DNA of 64,000 nt from PMG-095 sp049324695 (GTDB lineage: Bacteria > Myxococcota_A > Polyangia > Polyangiales > Polyangiaceae), in NCBI GenBank assembly GCA_049324695.1, contig JBMOMJ010000061.1, positions 124,001 to 188,000 on the forward strand. Reading direction: 5' to 3'. The notes beneath the pieces are model-generated. The model was not told where the DNA came from. It saw only the letters and a program-made list of their open reading frames with translations, and searched no databases. Positions within the stretch are counted from its first letter, which is position 1. Each line of letters starts with the position of its first letter. Positions 1-8,266 of this stretch are shown here, in pieces. A program made the position numbers and the translations under genes.

Positions 1-2625
1 CAACAGCATGCCGAAGATAACCAGAATCACGACCGGCACCACGATGGCCAGGCGTGCCTGAGCGCGCTCGAAGTTTTCGAACTGGCCGCCCCACTCGATG
101 CGATAACCAGTTGGAAGCGGCACATTCTGCTGGATGTTGGCCTGCGCCTCGGACACCCACGACACCAGATCGCGGCCGCGCAGGTTCACGTCCACGCGCA
201 CGGCGCGCGTGCGATTTTCGCGGCGAATCGCGGTGGGGCCCTCGCCCTCGGAGAGAGTCAGCACCTCGCGGAGCGGAATGTTCTCGTCTTTGCGCGTGGT
301 AACGAACAGGTCACCAATGCCGTCTGCCGTCGGGCGCGCGGGCGGCTCCAGCACCCGCAGCTCGAAGCGTCGCTCGTCTTCGTACACCGGACCCACCGGC
401 ACACCTTCGCGCGCTGCAGCCAGCACGGCAAAGGCGTCCTCCACGCGCACGCCGTAGCGCGCGAGTCGCGCGCGATCCGCAACGGCGCTGATGGTCGGTG
501 CACCCAGCACGCGTTCGACGCGCACGTCCCCCGTGCCCTGAATGCGCCGCACGTTGCGTCCCACCTGCTGCGCCAGGCGCATCAAGCGCTCCAGGTCGTC
601 GCCGAAAATTTGAATCTGCACGTCGGCGCGCGAGCCGCTAATGAGCTCGTTGGTGCGGTCTTCGATCGGCTGTGAAACGGAGACGAACGTACCCGGAACG
701 CGGTTCTCGATCTGCGTCTTGAACAGCTCGGACAAATCGTCGAAGTCGTGCGCGCTGGTCCACTCTTCGAGCGGCTTCAAGCGCACGAACAGGTCAGTGT
801 TGTCGTTGCCGACCGGGTCCACGGCAACTTCGGCGCGCCCGGTCATGCCCAAGGTGGTGCGCACCTCTGGGAAGCTGTGCAGCACCTTCTCGGTCTCGAG
901 GTCCAGGTTGCGCGCAGCGTCGAGCGAGATGCTCGGCGCGCGACGGATCGTAACCACGGCGTCGCCCTCGAAGATGCGTGGCACGAACTCGGCGCCCTGA
1001 CGCGTGAACAACCACGCCGAGAGCGCGAACACGCCGAACGCGCCGGCTATCAACGCTACGCGCCAGCGAATGATCGGCGCGAGCATGCGCTGGTACCACT
1101 CCGTCAAGCGCTCGAGCCAGTGCGGCCCGTGACCCGCCGCCGGAGGCACGAGCACCACCAGCACCGCTGGAAAGAACAGCACGGCGTACACCAGCGCGCC
1201 GAAGAGAGCGCTGGCCATGGTGACCGCCATCGGACGAAACATCTTGCCCTCGACGCCTTCGAGCGCGAGCAGCGGGATGTAGACCAACATGATGATGGCG
1301 ACCGCAAAAGCCACCGGGCGCGCCACAGCGCCGGCGATCTCGGCATACGCCCCGGCGCGCGCGGCACCGATCAGGCGCCGTCCCGCTGTGGCGGCAATCA
1401 CGGCTTCGAGGATGACGATGGGGCCGTCCACCAAGAAGCCGAAGTCGATGGCGCCGAGCGACATCAAGTCGCCGGTCACCTTGAAGACGTGCATGCCGAG
1501 CAACGCCACGCTCATCGCACAGGGAATTCCGAGCACGACGGCCAGCGCGCCACGCCAGCTGCCCAGGAACAGGATCAGCACGACGGTGACGATGGCCACA
1601 CCCTCGGCCAGGTTCTTCATCACGGTGGACAGCGTGCGACCGACGAAGTCACTGCGATCGTAAATGACCTCGATCTTCACGCCCGGCGGCAGCTTCTTTT
1701 GGATCTCGGCGGTGCGCTTGGCGACCGCGGTGACCACGTTACGGCTGTTTTCGCCGAGAAGCATCATGACGACGCCCGTGACGGCCTCGCCCTTACCATT
1801 GTGGGTGATGACACCCTGACGTAACGCCGCCCCCACCCTCACATCGGCGATGTGATGAATCAGCACGGGCGTCCCGTCGGCGGAGGTGCGCACCATGACG
1901 CTACCGATCTCTTCAGGGCCACTCAGCATGCCCTGCCCGCGCACGGTGAACGACTCCTCGCGCCGATCGATGTAGCCGCCGCCAGCGTTGAGGTTGGCGG
2001 CCTTCAGCGCACCAACTACGTCGCTCAGCGAAAGCCCTTGAGCTTTCAGCTTGGCGCGATCGCAGACGACCTGAAACTGCTTCAGCTCGCCGCCCATGGT
2101 GTTCACTTCCACCACGCCCGGCACGTTGCGCAGCTTGGGGACGATTTCCCAGTCCAGCAGCGTACGCAGCTGCATCGCGGAGTGCTGATCGCTGCGCACC
2201 ACGAATTGGTAAATCTCACCGAGCCCGGACGAGACCGGCGCAAGCTCGGGAGCGCTGGCGGAGGCGGGCAGCTCGATCCCGCGCAGGCGCTCCAAAACCA
2301 GCTGGCGCGCGAACCAGATGTCCATCGTTTCGCGGAAAATGACGGTCACCGCCGAGAGGCCCGAGCGCGACACGCTGCGCTGATCGACGGCCCCCGGCAC
2401 GCCGTTGAGCGCGTTCTCGATGGGCATCGTGACGGTGCGCTCGATTTCCACCGGCGACAAACCGGATGCCGAGGTCAACACGGAGACTTGCACCGTGGAC
2501 ACATCGGGGAGTGCGTCGATCGGCAACGTGCGCGCCGCCCACACGCCAACGCCGAGCAGGATGAACAGCGTCGCGAATACCGCGCCGCGCGCCTTGATCG
2601 ACGCTTGTACCAGAAATTTCAACAT
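1..2625 (-). CDS. czcA: Heavy-metal efflux RND transporter, CzcA/CusA family (partial)
   Basis: Inner-membrane proton-driven pump of a tripartite metal-cation exporter; with the adjacent CzcB and CzcC proteins it would move divalent metal or Cu/Ag ions out of the cell. I translated the minus strand from the ATG at 2625; it stays open for 875 codons to the window edge, so the C-terminus is missing. An N-terminal membrane helix (about residues 13-31) is followed by the HME-RND hallmark LPIDALPDVS, the porter segment with NALNGVPG, and the transmembrane motif AIDFGFLVDGP near residue 393, matching the charged helix-4 segment of the family. The start lies 22 nt after the czcB stop. Assignment to the HME-RND family is secure; the metal cannot be told from sequence alone. 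Confidence 0.93.
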   Translation of the reverse strand, partial: MLKFLVQASIKARGAVFATLFILLGVGVWAARTLPIDALPDVSTVQVSVLTSASGLSPVEIERTVTMPIENALNGVPGAVDQRSVSRSGLSAVTVIFRETMDIWFARQLVLERLRGIELPASASAPELAPVSSGLGEIYQFVVRSDQHSAMQLRTLLDWEIVPKLRNVPGVVEVNTMGGELKQFQVVCDRAKLKAQGLSLSDVVGALKAANLNAGGGYIDRREESFTVRGQGMLSGPEEIGSVMVRTSADGTPVLIHHIADVRVGAALRQGVITHNGKGEAVTGVVMMLLGENSRNVVTAVAKRTAEIQKKLPPGVKIEVIYDRSDFVGRTLSTVMKNLAEGVAIVTVVLILFLGSWRGALAVVLGIPCAMSVALLGMHVFKVTGDLMSLGAIDFGFLVDGPIVILEAVIAATAGRRLIGAARAGAYAEIAGAVARPVAFAVAIIMLVYIPLLALEGVEGKMFRPMAVTMASALFGALVYAVLFFPAVLVVLVPPAAGHGPHWLERLTEWYQRMLAPIIRWRVALIAGAFGVFALSAWLFTRQGAEFVPRIFEGDAVVTIRRAPSISLDAARNLDLETEKVLHSFPEVRTTLGMTGRAEVAVDPVGNDNTDLFVRLKPLEEWTSAHDFDDLSELFKTQIENRVPGTFVSVSQPIEDRTNELISGSRADVQIQIFGDDLERLMRLAQQVGRNVRRIQGTGDVRVERVLGAPTISAVADRARLARYGVRVEDAFAVLAAAREGVPVGPVYEDERRFELRVLEPPARPTADGIGDLFVTTRKDENIPLREVLTLSEGEGPTAIRRENRTRAVRVDVNLRGRDLVSWVSEAQANIQQNVPLPTGYRIEWGGQFENFERAQARLAIVVPVVILVIFGMLL

Positions 2626-2647
2626 GTCTGCGAATCGCTGCTGAAGA

Positions 2648-3886
2648 TCAGCGGAAGAGCTCGCTCTTGAGCGCGAACACGCCCTCGCTCACGACCTTGT
2701 CGCCAGGGTTCACGCCGGTCACGATCTCCGTCTCTTGCCCGTTGGTGATGCCAAGCTCGACTTTGACGACGCGCACGGCATTCGGTCCGCTCGCTACGAA
2801 CAGCGTTGGTTTGCCGTCGATGAAGGTGATGGCGCTGGTTGGCACCAACGTGCTGGTGTGCTCACCGCCGGCCGCGTGAATGCGTGCGTTCACGGCTTGA
2901 CCTGCGCGCAAACGACGATCGTGATTGTCGACGACCACGCGCACGGGAGCGCTGCGCGTCTCGGAGTCGATCAGGGCACCAACGCGAGCCACGTGGCCTT
3001 CGAACACTTCACTCGGCGCTGCTAGCGGGCTCAGCTCGACTCGATCGTTGACGCGAATCTTGGCGAGATTTCGCTCGAACACGTCGAGCTCGACCCACAA
3101 GTGATTGATGTTGGCCACGCGGAAAGCAACCAGCTGGCCTTCGACGGATTGCCCGGGCGCGATGCTGCGCTCCACGATCGTGCCTTTGATGGGAGAACGC
3201 AGCTCGTGCGACCCCAGCCGCCCCGAGGGACGACTACCTACGCCGCCTGCCAACGCCGACACCTTCTGTTTGGCGGCGCCCAGCAACAGCTGATACTTCT
3301 GCGCTTCGACGGTGGCGACCTCGGCCTCGCGCTGCGTGGTCAGGTTCTTCTGCGCCAAGTCCATCTCGCGCCGCAGGTTCACGTCCGCGGCGTGCTTCTC
3401 GGCCTCCAACATGCTGACGTTGGCCTGCGCCTCGCCGAGCTCGGCGCTATCGATCACGGCCAGCACGTCGCCCTTCTCGACGGTGTCGCCCTCGAACTTG
3501 ATCACGCGACTCACCAACCCGCGCAAGCGCGTGCCGACGGCAGCCACGTGCTCCGGATTGAAGTCGACGGTGCCTACCGCGGTCACCACCGGAACCAGCT
3601 GCGAGCGCGTCACCGGTGACAGCTTGATGCCACCACGCTCCGCGAACTTCTGCGAATAGGTGATCTGATCACCCTGAACCCGTGGCGTGTCGGACACCTC
3701 TGCCTGCTTCGCCGGGCCGCTACCGCCTTTTTGCGCGCCCCAGAGAACGCCGCACGTAGCCAAGGCGACGACTCCGACGCCAATCGCGATCCAACGCTTG
3801 CGCAGCAAGCCGGCGCGCGCATTCAGAGACGCGGGGGCCGCCGAAAGCGACGACTCACCAGGGTTGGACGCTACTTCCGTACTCAT
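2648..3886 (-). CDS. czcB: Efflux RND periplasmic adaptor subunit, CzcB/CusB type
   Basis: Membrane-fusion protein linking the RND pump to the outer-membrane channel. It has 412 residues with one N-terminal membrane anchor (about 32-50). The periplasmic part follows the HlyD order: a first half-lipoyl segment (GTRLRGLVSRVIKFEGDTV), an alpha-hairpin rich in Glu/Gln/Ala, a second lipoyl half (SPIKGTIVERSIAPGQSV), then beta-barrel and membrane-proximal domains (PTSAITFIDGKPTLFV). Its ATG overlaps the czcC stop as ATGA, so translation is coupled. No His-rich N-terminal metal-binding segment of the CzcB type is seen, so the substrate stays open. Confidence 0.93.
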   Translation of the reverse strand: MSTEVASNPGESSLSAAPASLNARAGLLRKRWIAIGVGVVALATCGVLWGAQKGGSGPAKQAEVSDTPRVQGDQITYSQKFAERGGIKLSPVTRSQLVPVVTAVGTVDFNPEHVAAVGTRLRGLVSRVIKFEGDTVEKGDVLAVIDSAELGEAQANVSMLEAEKHAADVNLRREMDLAQKNLTTQREAEVATVEAQKYQLLLGAAKQKVSALAGGVGSRPSGRLGSHELRSPIKGTIVERSIAPGQSVEGQLVAFRVANINHLWVELDVFERNLAKIRVNDRVELSPLAAPSEVFEGHVARVGALIDSETRSAPVRVVVDNHDRRLRAGQAVNARIHAAGGEHTSTLVPTSAITFIDGKPTLFVASGPNAVRVVKVELGITNGQETEIVTGVNPGDKVVSEGVFALKSELFR

Positions 3887-5136
3887 GGGAGCTCTCCCGT
3901 AATCTCCACGAGCTCGCTGAATAGGAGCCAGCTCTTGTCTAAAATTTCCAGTTGGCGAAGCGACAGCGCAGCGAAGTCTCTGCGGCTCACGAGCACGCTC
4001 AGCAAGTCTCCCTTGCCGGCGCGATAAGTCTCGGTTGCAGCGTTAACGGCGCGCTCCGCAGCAGGCAGCGCGTCCTGTGTGACGATATCGAACGCTTTCT
4101 TCAGCTCACCCAGTTCGAGCTGTAACAAATCCGCTCGGCGCGCGAACAGTTCGCGCCGCAGCGAAAGCTCTTGCAAGGCGCGCACCCGTTCTGCGTCGGC
4201 GCGTGCCCGCTCGGGCTGGTTCGCACGAAACACGGGAAAGGCGTAGCCAAGCCCAGCTCCCAGGCGGGTTTCGCCGAAGTCACCGCGACCAGCGAGAATG
4301 CCCACGCTGAGGGGAGTTAGACCGTCGCGGCGCAATCGCTCACGCGCGGACGCGTAGTACTCTGCTTCGGCGGACAACGCGCGTAGCTGCGGGGAGTGAT
4401 TCAACCGCACCGTGGCATGGCCGCCCGTGGCGAACACGCTCGGCTGCGGGTCGACAGCGACCTGCGCTTCCAAGCTGAGCCCTGTGAGCTCACGCAGATC
4501 GCCAATGGCGCGCAAGAGATCGCTCTGCGTTTCGCTCAGCATCATCCGATGACGGGCCGCGTCCACGGCGGACATTGCCGCATCGCGCTCGGTGGCGTCG
4601 CCCATCGCGAGCCGCTCGGCGTAGTAGCGCGCCTCAGCGTCCGTATGGCCGGAGAGCTCCGTTAGCACTCGGAAACGGCGCGACCCAACGACCAGGGCAC
4701 CGTACGCTCGCACCGTGCGCGCCGTCGCAATAGCGCGAGACTGCTCGAGCAACGCTTGATGCCACTGCACGAAATCAGCAGCTTCACGCCCGCGACTTTG
4801 ACGCTGACCCGAAAGCTCCAACGGAAGCCACAGCGAGCCATCGACGTTGACGTCCTGGGTGGCTCCGCGAGCGCCGCGTTGCGCGCGGATTTCCAAATAG
4901 GGGTTTTGCAGCGGCGCCATGCGCGCACTGGCGTAGCTGGAGCGGCTAGCTTCCAACTGTGCGCGCCCCATGGTCACCTCGGGAGCGCGCTGCCGAGCAA
5001 GACCAACCAGATCGCGTAAGGTGGGCAGGGCTGCGGCAGTCGGCGCGGTTGTCGCCTTTGGCTCGGCAAAGGCACGCGTGGGTGCCGCGACGATGGACAA
5101 AGCCAAAGCGAAGAAGAGGTCGCGCGCGCGGAGCAT
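3883..5136 (-). CDS. czcC: TolC-family outer membrane efflux protein, CzcC type
   Basis: Outer-membrane channel of the tripartite metal exporter and first gene of the czcCBA operon. From the ATG at 5136 it has 417 residues; a GTG seven codons upstream is an alternative, but the ATG places a normal signal peptide (MLRARDLFF..., cleavage after RAFA) at the N-terminus. Two long helical repeats carry the family pattern: LVGLARQRAPEV at the first repeat, Ala/Arg/Glu-rich coiled segments, and in the second repeat YRAGKGDLLSVLVSRRDF, typical of OEP domains. It ends in a 4-nt overlap with czcB. Confidence 0.9.
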   Translation of the reverse strand: MLRARDLFFALALSIVAAPTRAFAEPKATTAPTAAALPTLRDLVGLARQRAPEVTMGRAQLEASRSSYASARMAPLQNPYLEIRAQRGARGATQDVNVDGSLWLPLELSGQRQSRGREAADFVQWHQALLEQSRAIATARTVRAYGALVVGSRRFRVLTELSGHTDAEARYYAERLAMGDATERDAAMSAVDAARHRMMLSETQSDLLRAIGDLRELTGLSLEAQVAVDPQPSVFATGGHATVRLNHSPQLRALSAEAEYYASARERLRRDGLTPLSVGILAGRGDFGETRLGAGLGYAFPVFRANQPERARADAERVRALQELSLRRELFARRADLLQLELGELKKAFDIVTQDALPAAERAVNAATETYRAGKGDLLSVLVSRRDFAALSLRQLEILDKSWLLFSELVEITGELP

Positions 5137-5364
5137 GTGGGAGTAGAACGAGAGCACTGAGGCCGACGTCGGCCAAATGGCCTGCGGCTGAATGGATACT
5201 GCCTTCAGCGAGTGGCGGGATGATTGCAGAATAATTTCTTAGTGCGAGCCGTGCTCTGAAACAAAGTTATCTAGCGTATGTTCCCACGATTGCCTGCAAT
5301 TTAAATTCTCTCGCAGTTACAAGATGATGTGCCCGGGTTGAGAGGGCCTCGGCGGCGCGTGCGA
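5137..5364. promoter_or_regulatory. Divergent intergenic region between czcC and the porin gene
   Basis: About 228 nt separate the two divergent starts. The stretch from roughly 5230 to 5330 is clearly AT-richer than its surroundings and should hold promoters for both the metal-efflux operon and the outer-membrane protein. No convincing operator palindrome or -35/-10 pair could be assigned by eye. Confidence 0.5.
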
Positions 5365-6705
5365 ATGGAAAATTATTGCCAAGCCAAGGCCAAATTTAGG
5401 CCGAAACCTGCGTTTTTGTCGGACTTCTGGAATCGTTGTGGGGCGTTGGCCCTAGCTGCAGCTCTCAGTGTGGGCACCACGGGCCGTCCGGCCGCCGCTC
5501 AGCCCGGCTTCGAGAACGTCGCTCCCACCGACACGACGGAACCGAAGGACAAACCCGAGCCCAAAGGGAAGAAGAAGAAGAAAAAGAAGAAGCCCGACGA
5601 CGGAGCAAACGGCAAGCGCAAGAAGAACGCGGTCGTCAGTCCGGCGGGGCACGTAGAAATCAAAGGCCGCGTCGTGGCGCGCAGCGAGATGCGAGCGCAG
5701 CGCGCAACCATCGTTGGACTCGACGGCAGATCGGAGAGCGGCCTGATCAAATCGCACGACCTTTCTGTCGCAACCGCGCGCTTGTCTCTGCACTACGAGA
5801 GCCCCGCGCCGTGGCTCACGGGCGTCGTCGAGTTCGAGCTCGCGGGCAAGCCCGATCTCAAAGACGGCTACGTGCAAGCGAAGCTCGATGGCTTCGGGTT
5901 CCGCGCCGGTCAATTCAAGATGCCGTCGTCGCCGCAGGAGTCGGTGTCCCCCTCCGCATTACCCACGGTGCATCGCGGCTTCACGAGCCAGCTCCTCACG
6001 GATTGGCTGGACGTGGGCGGGCGCCGACCCGGCTTCATGGCGAGCTATCATCCACCCTCGCAAGGCATTCGACCGGGCCTCAGCTTGGGCGCTTTTCAGT
6101 CCAGCACCGTGGTCGAGGTTTTACCGGGCGATCGCGACACGGACCGCATCTCCTTCAAGTCACTGAGCTCACAGAGCCTCATCGCACGCGCGCAATTGGA
6201 GACGCCGGTGATGGCCGCGGGCATTTGGTACGAGCACCGCTTGGGTTCTCCTCGCGTCAACGAGGCCAGGCGTTACTCCACCGCCGGTGCGGACGTGACC
6301 TGGGATGCCGGAGATCACGCAGGTGGGTTGCGTGCTTGGCTGAGCGGTGTGGTGGGTGAAAGCTGGTATCGACACACCGCCGTGGCCACATTGCGAGACA
6401 CCGCGGTGTTCGCGACGGGTCGCTTGCTGGTGGGCTACAGGCTGTTCGGCACCGAACGCGACATGTTCTACCTGGAGCCGTTTGGCTTTTGCGGCGTGTT
6501 CGATCCCGACCTGAAACTAAACCGCGACCTCGCGCTAGAGACAGCGGTTGGCCTGAACGTCGGCTTGTGGCGCCGAACGCGTTTCACGCTTCAGCTCGAG
6601 TCGGTCGTGGCGGATACCTATTTCCCCAAGGGCTCGCAGGGCTTTCTGGGTGGAGAGGATCCGCGCCGCGAGTCTCTCTACGCGCAGGTGATGCTGGTGT
6701 TCTGA
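5365..6705 (+). CDS. Phosphate-selective-porin-like outer membrane protein with polylysine tract
   Basis: Predicted outer-membrane beta-barrel. I chose the ATG at 5365 (446 residues); an in-frame GTG at 5329 is possible but would put a basic extension before the signal peptide. The signal sequence (hydrophobic ALALAAALSVGTTG, cleavage near PAAAQ) is followed by an unusual charged periplasmic segment with eight consecutive lysines (KGKKKKKKKKP). The barrel then begins with VEIKGRVVARSEM. The motif FRAGQFKMPSSPQE and the following HRGFTSQLL resemble OprP/OprO phosphate-selective porins, and the protein ends on an aromatic-rich strand (YAQVMLVF) as barrels do. Divergent transcription from czcCBA suggests a link to envelope ion traffic. 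Porin-family call moderate, substrate unknown. Confidence 0.7.
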   Translation: MENYCQAKAKFRPKPAFLSDFWNRCGALALAAALSVGTTGRPAAAQPGFENVAPTDTTEPKDKPEPKGKKKKKKKKPDDGANGKRKKNAVVSPAGHVEIKGRVVARSEMRAQRATIVGLDGRSESGLIKSHDLSVATARLSLHYESPAPWLTGVVEFELAGKPDLKDGYVQAKLDGFGFRAGQFKMPSSPQESVSPSALPTVHRGFTSQLLTDWLDVGGRRPGFMASYHPPSQGIRPGLSLGAFQSSTVVEVLPGDRDTDRISFKSLSSQSLIARAQLETPVMAAGIWYEHRLGSPRVNEARRYSTAGADVTWDAGDHAGGLRAWLSGVVGESWYRHTAVATLRDTAVFATGRLLVGYRLFGTERDMFYLEPFGFCGVFDPDLKLNRDLALETAVGLNVGLWRRTRFTLQLESVVADTYFPKGSQGFLGGEDPRRESLYAQVMLVF

Positions 6706-6724
6706 ATGCCGAGCGAAGCCTGAT

Positions 6725-7042
6725 TCAACGCGGCGATCGCTTGCGCGCCAGCTTTTGAATCAGCTCGCTCCCGCCCGGAAAGAGGAAGGCGGTCTTTTGC
6801 CGTTCGCCGCCTTTGCCGAACTCGGCATTGAAGTGCGCGCCCTTGCGCGGATCGTAATCCAAACGGATGCGCCAGTAGGGAACGCCCATCGATTCAACGC
6901 CAACCTCCTTACCGGTGAGGAGCCCCAACCTGCCGATCTGAATTGCTCGGCCTGGCCCGAATACGGCGCCCCGCTCTTCGAGCCACTTGATCGCCTTGTT
7001 CCTAGCTTCCTCGATGCTGAGGCAACGAACTTCCGGCTCCAT
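6725..7042 (-). CDS. Small protein resembling a polymorphic-toxin C-terminal domain
   Basis: From the ATG at 7042 the protein has 105 residues: MEPEVRCLSIEEARNKAIKW... The C-terminal half reads IRLDYDPRKGAHFNAEFG...FLFPGGSELIQKL. This resembles the ending of many secreted polymorphic toxins, where an Arg/Asp strand, a G-A-H-x-N element and a final helix close the toxin fold. Here it stands alone, without a long carrier protein, signal peptide or recognisable immunity gene beside it. It is convergent with the porin gene and separated from ureD by the hairpin-rich block. It may be an orphan toxin module, an antitoxin decoy or an unrelated hypothetical protein. The family resemblance is from memory of motif shape, not from a search. 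Confidence 0.55.
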   Translation of the reverse strand: MEPEVRCLSIEEARNKAIKWLEERGAVFGPGRAIQIGRLGLLTGKEVGVESMGVPYWRIRLDYDPRKGAHFNAEFGKGGERQKTAFLFPGGSELIQKLARKRSPR

Positions 7043-7148
7043 GATCACAGTCCTCCACGTAAAACGAACCCAACCGCATCGATCTATAGCCGACGTCAGC
7101 GAAAAAACAACGCGAGCACTCGGTGCACGGAGCCCAAGCATTGATGCC

Positions 7149-7186
7149 GCGTCTCAAAAGTGTCGCAGCGTCTCAGAAGTGTATCG
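7149..7186. repeat. Imperfect tandem 19-nt direct repeat
   Basis: Two adjacent 19-nt units, 7149-7167 and 7168-7186, share 15 of 19 positions (both begin gcgtctca and continue with aagtgt). Such short tandem units are common at transposon ends, but no transposase or second end was found here. Confidence 0.6.
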
Positions 7187-7209
7187 TTTCGGGGTTGGGG
7201 CCCCGAAAC
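7186..7209. repeat. Hairpin, 9-bp stem
   Basis: gtttcgggg (7186-7194) pairs perfectly with ccccgaaac (7201-7209) around the loop ttgggg. It sits in the non-coding block between the toxin-like gene and ureD and begins a run of consecutive hairpins. Confidence 0.7.
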
Positions 7210-7215
7210 CTGAGG

Positions 7216-7270
7216 GTGGGGCCACAATCGATTCACTCGATTGGGGCGGGAGCTGCGCTCCCGACAAACA
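7216..7270. repeat. Two-hairpin element, copy A
   Basis: After gtgggg, hairpin 1 pairs caatcga (7225-7231) with tcgattg (7237-7243) around loop ttcac. Hairpin 2 pairs cgggagc (7247-7253) with gctcccg (7257-7263) around tgc. The element ends acaaaca. The same order occurs at 62003-62066 with different stem bases but preserved pairing, which points to conserved structure rather than conserved sequence. Confidence 0.6.
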
Positions 7271-7274
7271 AGGA

Positions 7275-7358
7275 GTAGTGCTCTCGCCGCGAAGCGGCGC
7301 GTGGCGAAGCCACGGTCCAAGAAAGAAACACATGTTACTTTCTTGGACAGAGCACTAC
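7275..7358. repeat. 84-nt gap-free four-way-junction element
   Basis: A 10-bp outer stem, gtagtgctct (7275-7284) with agagcactac (7349-7358), encloses three consecutive hairpins with no unpaired base between them. Hairpin 1 is cgccgc/gcggcg (7285-7299, loop gaa). Hairpin 2 is cgtggc/gccacg (7300-7314, loop gaa). Hairpin 3 is gtccaagaaag/ctttcttggac (7315-7348, 12-nt loop). All 33 stem pairs are Watson-Crick. The right outer arm contains the ureD stop codon (7355-7357). It could be a mobile palindromic repeat, a structured RNA or a terminator; the sequence shows only the folding capacity. Confidence 0.75.
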
Positions 7359-8224
7359 GTCGCCCAGATGCGCGGTAGATGAGGCTCGCGCCCGACCACG
7401 TCGCGTCGTAACAGCTGCCAGGAGGAAACCAGCAGCTTGCGAACGTGCTCGGCGCCGGTTCCCAACGCGCGTACTACTACGACCGAGCCGAGCGCCGTCG
7501 CCGCAAAGCGCACCCGCTCATCGGCGCGCAGCTCGCTGCGCAAACGCGCCACCAACATGCTGGCGATGGAGCCATTTGCCGGCGCGGCGTACAGGTTACC
7601 GTAGACCGAATACCCCGCGTAACCGAACGCTTCCTCGAGTAACGCAGAGCCACCTGCGATTTCGCAACGCTCGACCAAGAGTGGCTCGGCGCCGCGCCAG
7701 AGCTCGAAGCCTTGCCGCAAGTGCCCGCGCGCAAACGCGAGGCCACTTGCAGGGCGGCCAAAACACCCGATGTCCCAAGCAACGCAAGCTGCATCGGGAG
7801 CGAGTCGAACACGCGTGCGTTGCGCTGCGCGCGCACCGTCGAACACGATCGTTTCTGCTGGCAACCACTCGAGGCAAGCTTCAGCCCCGACTTCTATCTC
7901 GACGCGTTGCGAGCATTCAGCTCCCGCCGAGCGATACAGCTTTTGCGCTGCTGGAGTCGTAACCAGCGCGTGCGCGCCGTGAAGTAAACGAAGTGCAATC
8001 TCGAGCTGGTCACCGCCAACGAGGCCGCCGGGGGGATGCAGCAGATACAAATGCAGCGGCGAATCACCCTCCGGATAGAACGGGCGCTGCACCCGCAGCG
8101 GTCCGACGTGACTGCGCGCGCCCAAGCGACTACGGCCGCGTTCAGCAAGCACCTCGAGATCGAGACGCGCGTACCACGCCGCGGAGGTGGTCGACGAAGG
8201 CTGGCCTGGGGAACCGCAATCCAT
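7355..8224 (-). CDS. ureD: Urease accessory protein UreD (orphan)
   Basis: UreD/UreH is a scaffold that with UreF and UreG delivers nickel to apo-urease. From the ATG at 8224 the protein has 289 residues; an in-frame TTG at 8266, directly abutting the upstream stop, would add 14. Family features in order: LDLEVLAERGRSRLGARSHVG, then PLRVQRPFYPEGD, then HPPGGLVGGD (the conserved core), QKLYRS, WLPAETIVFDGA, and CFGRPASG. The C-terminus runs into the four-way-junction repeat. No urease structural gene or ureEFG lies in the window, so its partners must be elsewhere or it is a leftover. Confidence 0.9.
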   Translation of the reverse strand: MDCGSPGQPSSTTSAAWYARLDLEVLAERGRSRLGARSHVGPLRVQRPFYPEGDSPLHLYLLHPPGGLVGGDQLEIALRLLHGAHALVTTPAAQKLYRSAGAECSQRVEIEVGAEACLEWLPAETIVFDGARAAQRTRVRLAPDAACVAWDIGCFGRPASGLAFARGHLRQGFELWRGAEPLLVERCEIAGGSALLEEAFGYAGYSVYGNLYAAPANGSIASMLVARLRSELRADERVRFAATALGSVVVVRALGTGAEHVRKLLVSSWQLLRRDVVGREPHLPRIWAT

Positions 8225-8266
8225 GCGCGCGGTCGCGACTTTGCCGCCGCGCGCAAACCGACGCAA

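Noticed and set aside
748..2670. Long plus-strand frames opposite czcA
   Set aside because: They are antisense to the conserved RND pump, and their composition (His, Arg, Asp-rich) is that of shadow frames.
7149..7186. Insertion sequence end next to the toxin-like gene
   Set aside because: Only a 19-nt tandem repeat is present; no transposase, second end or target duplication was found.
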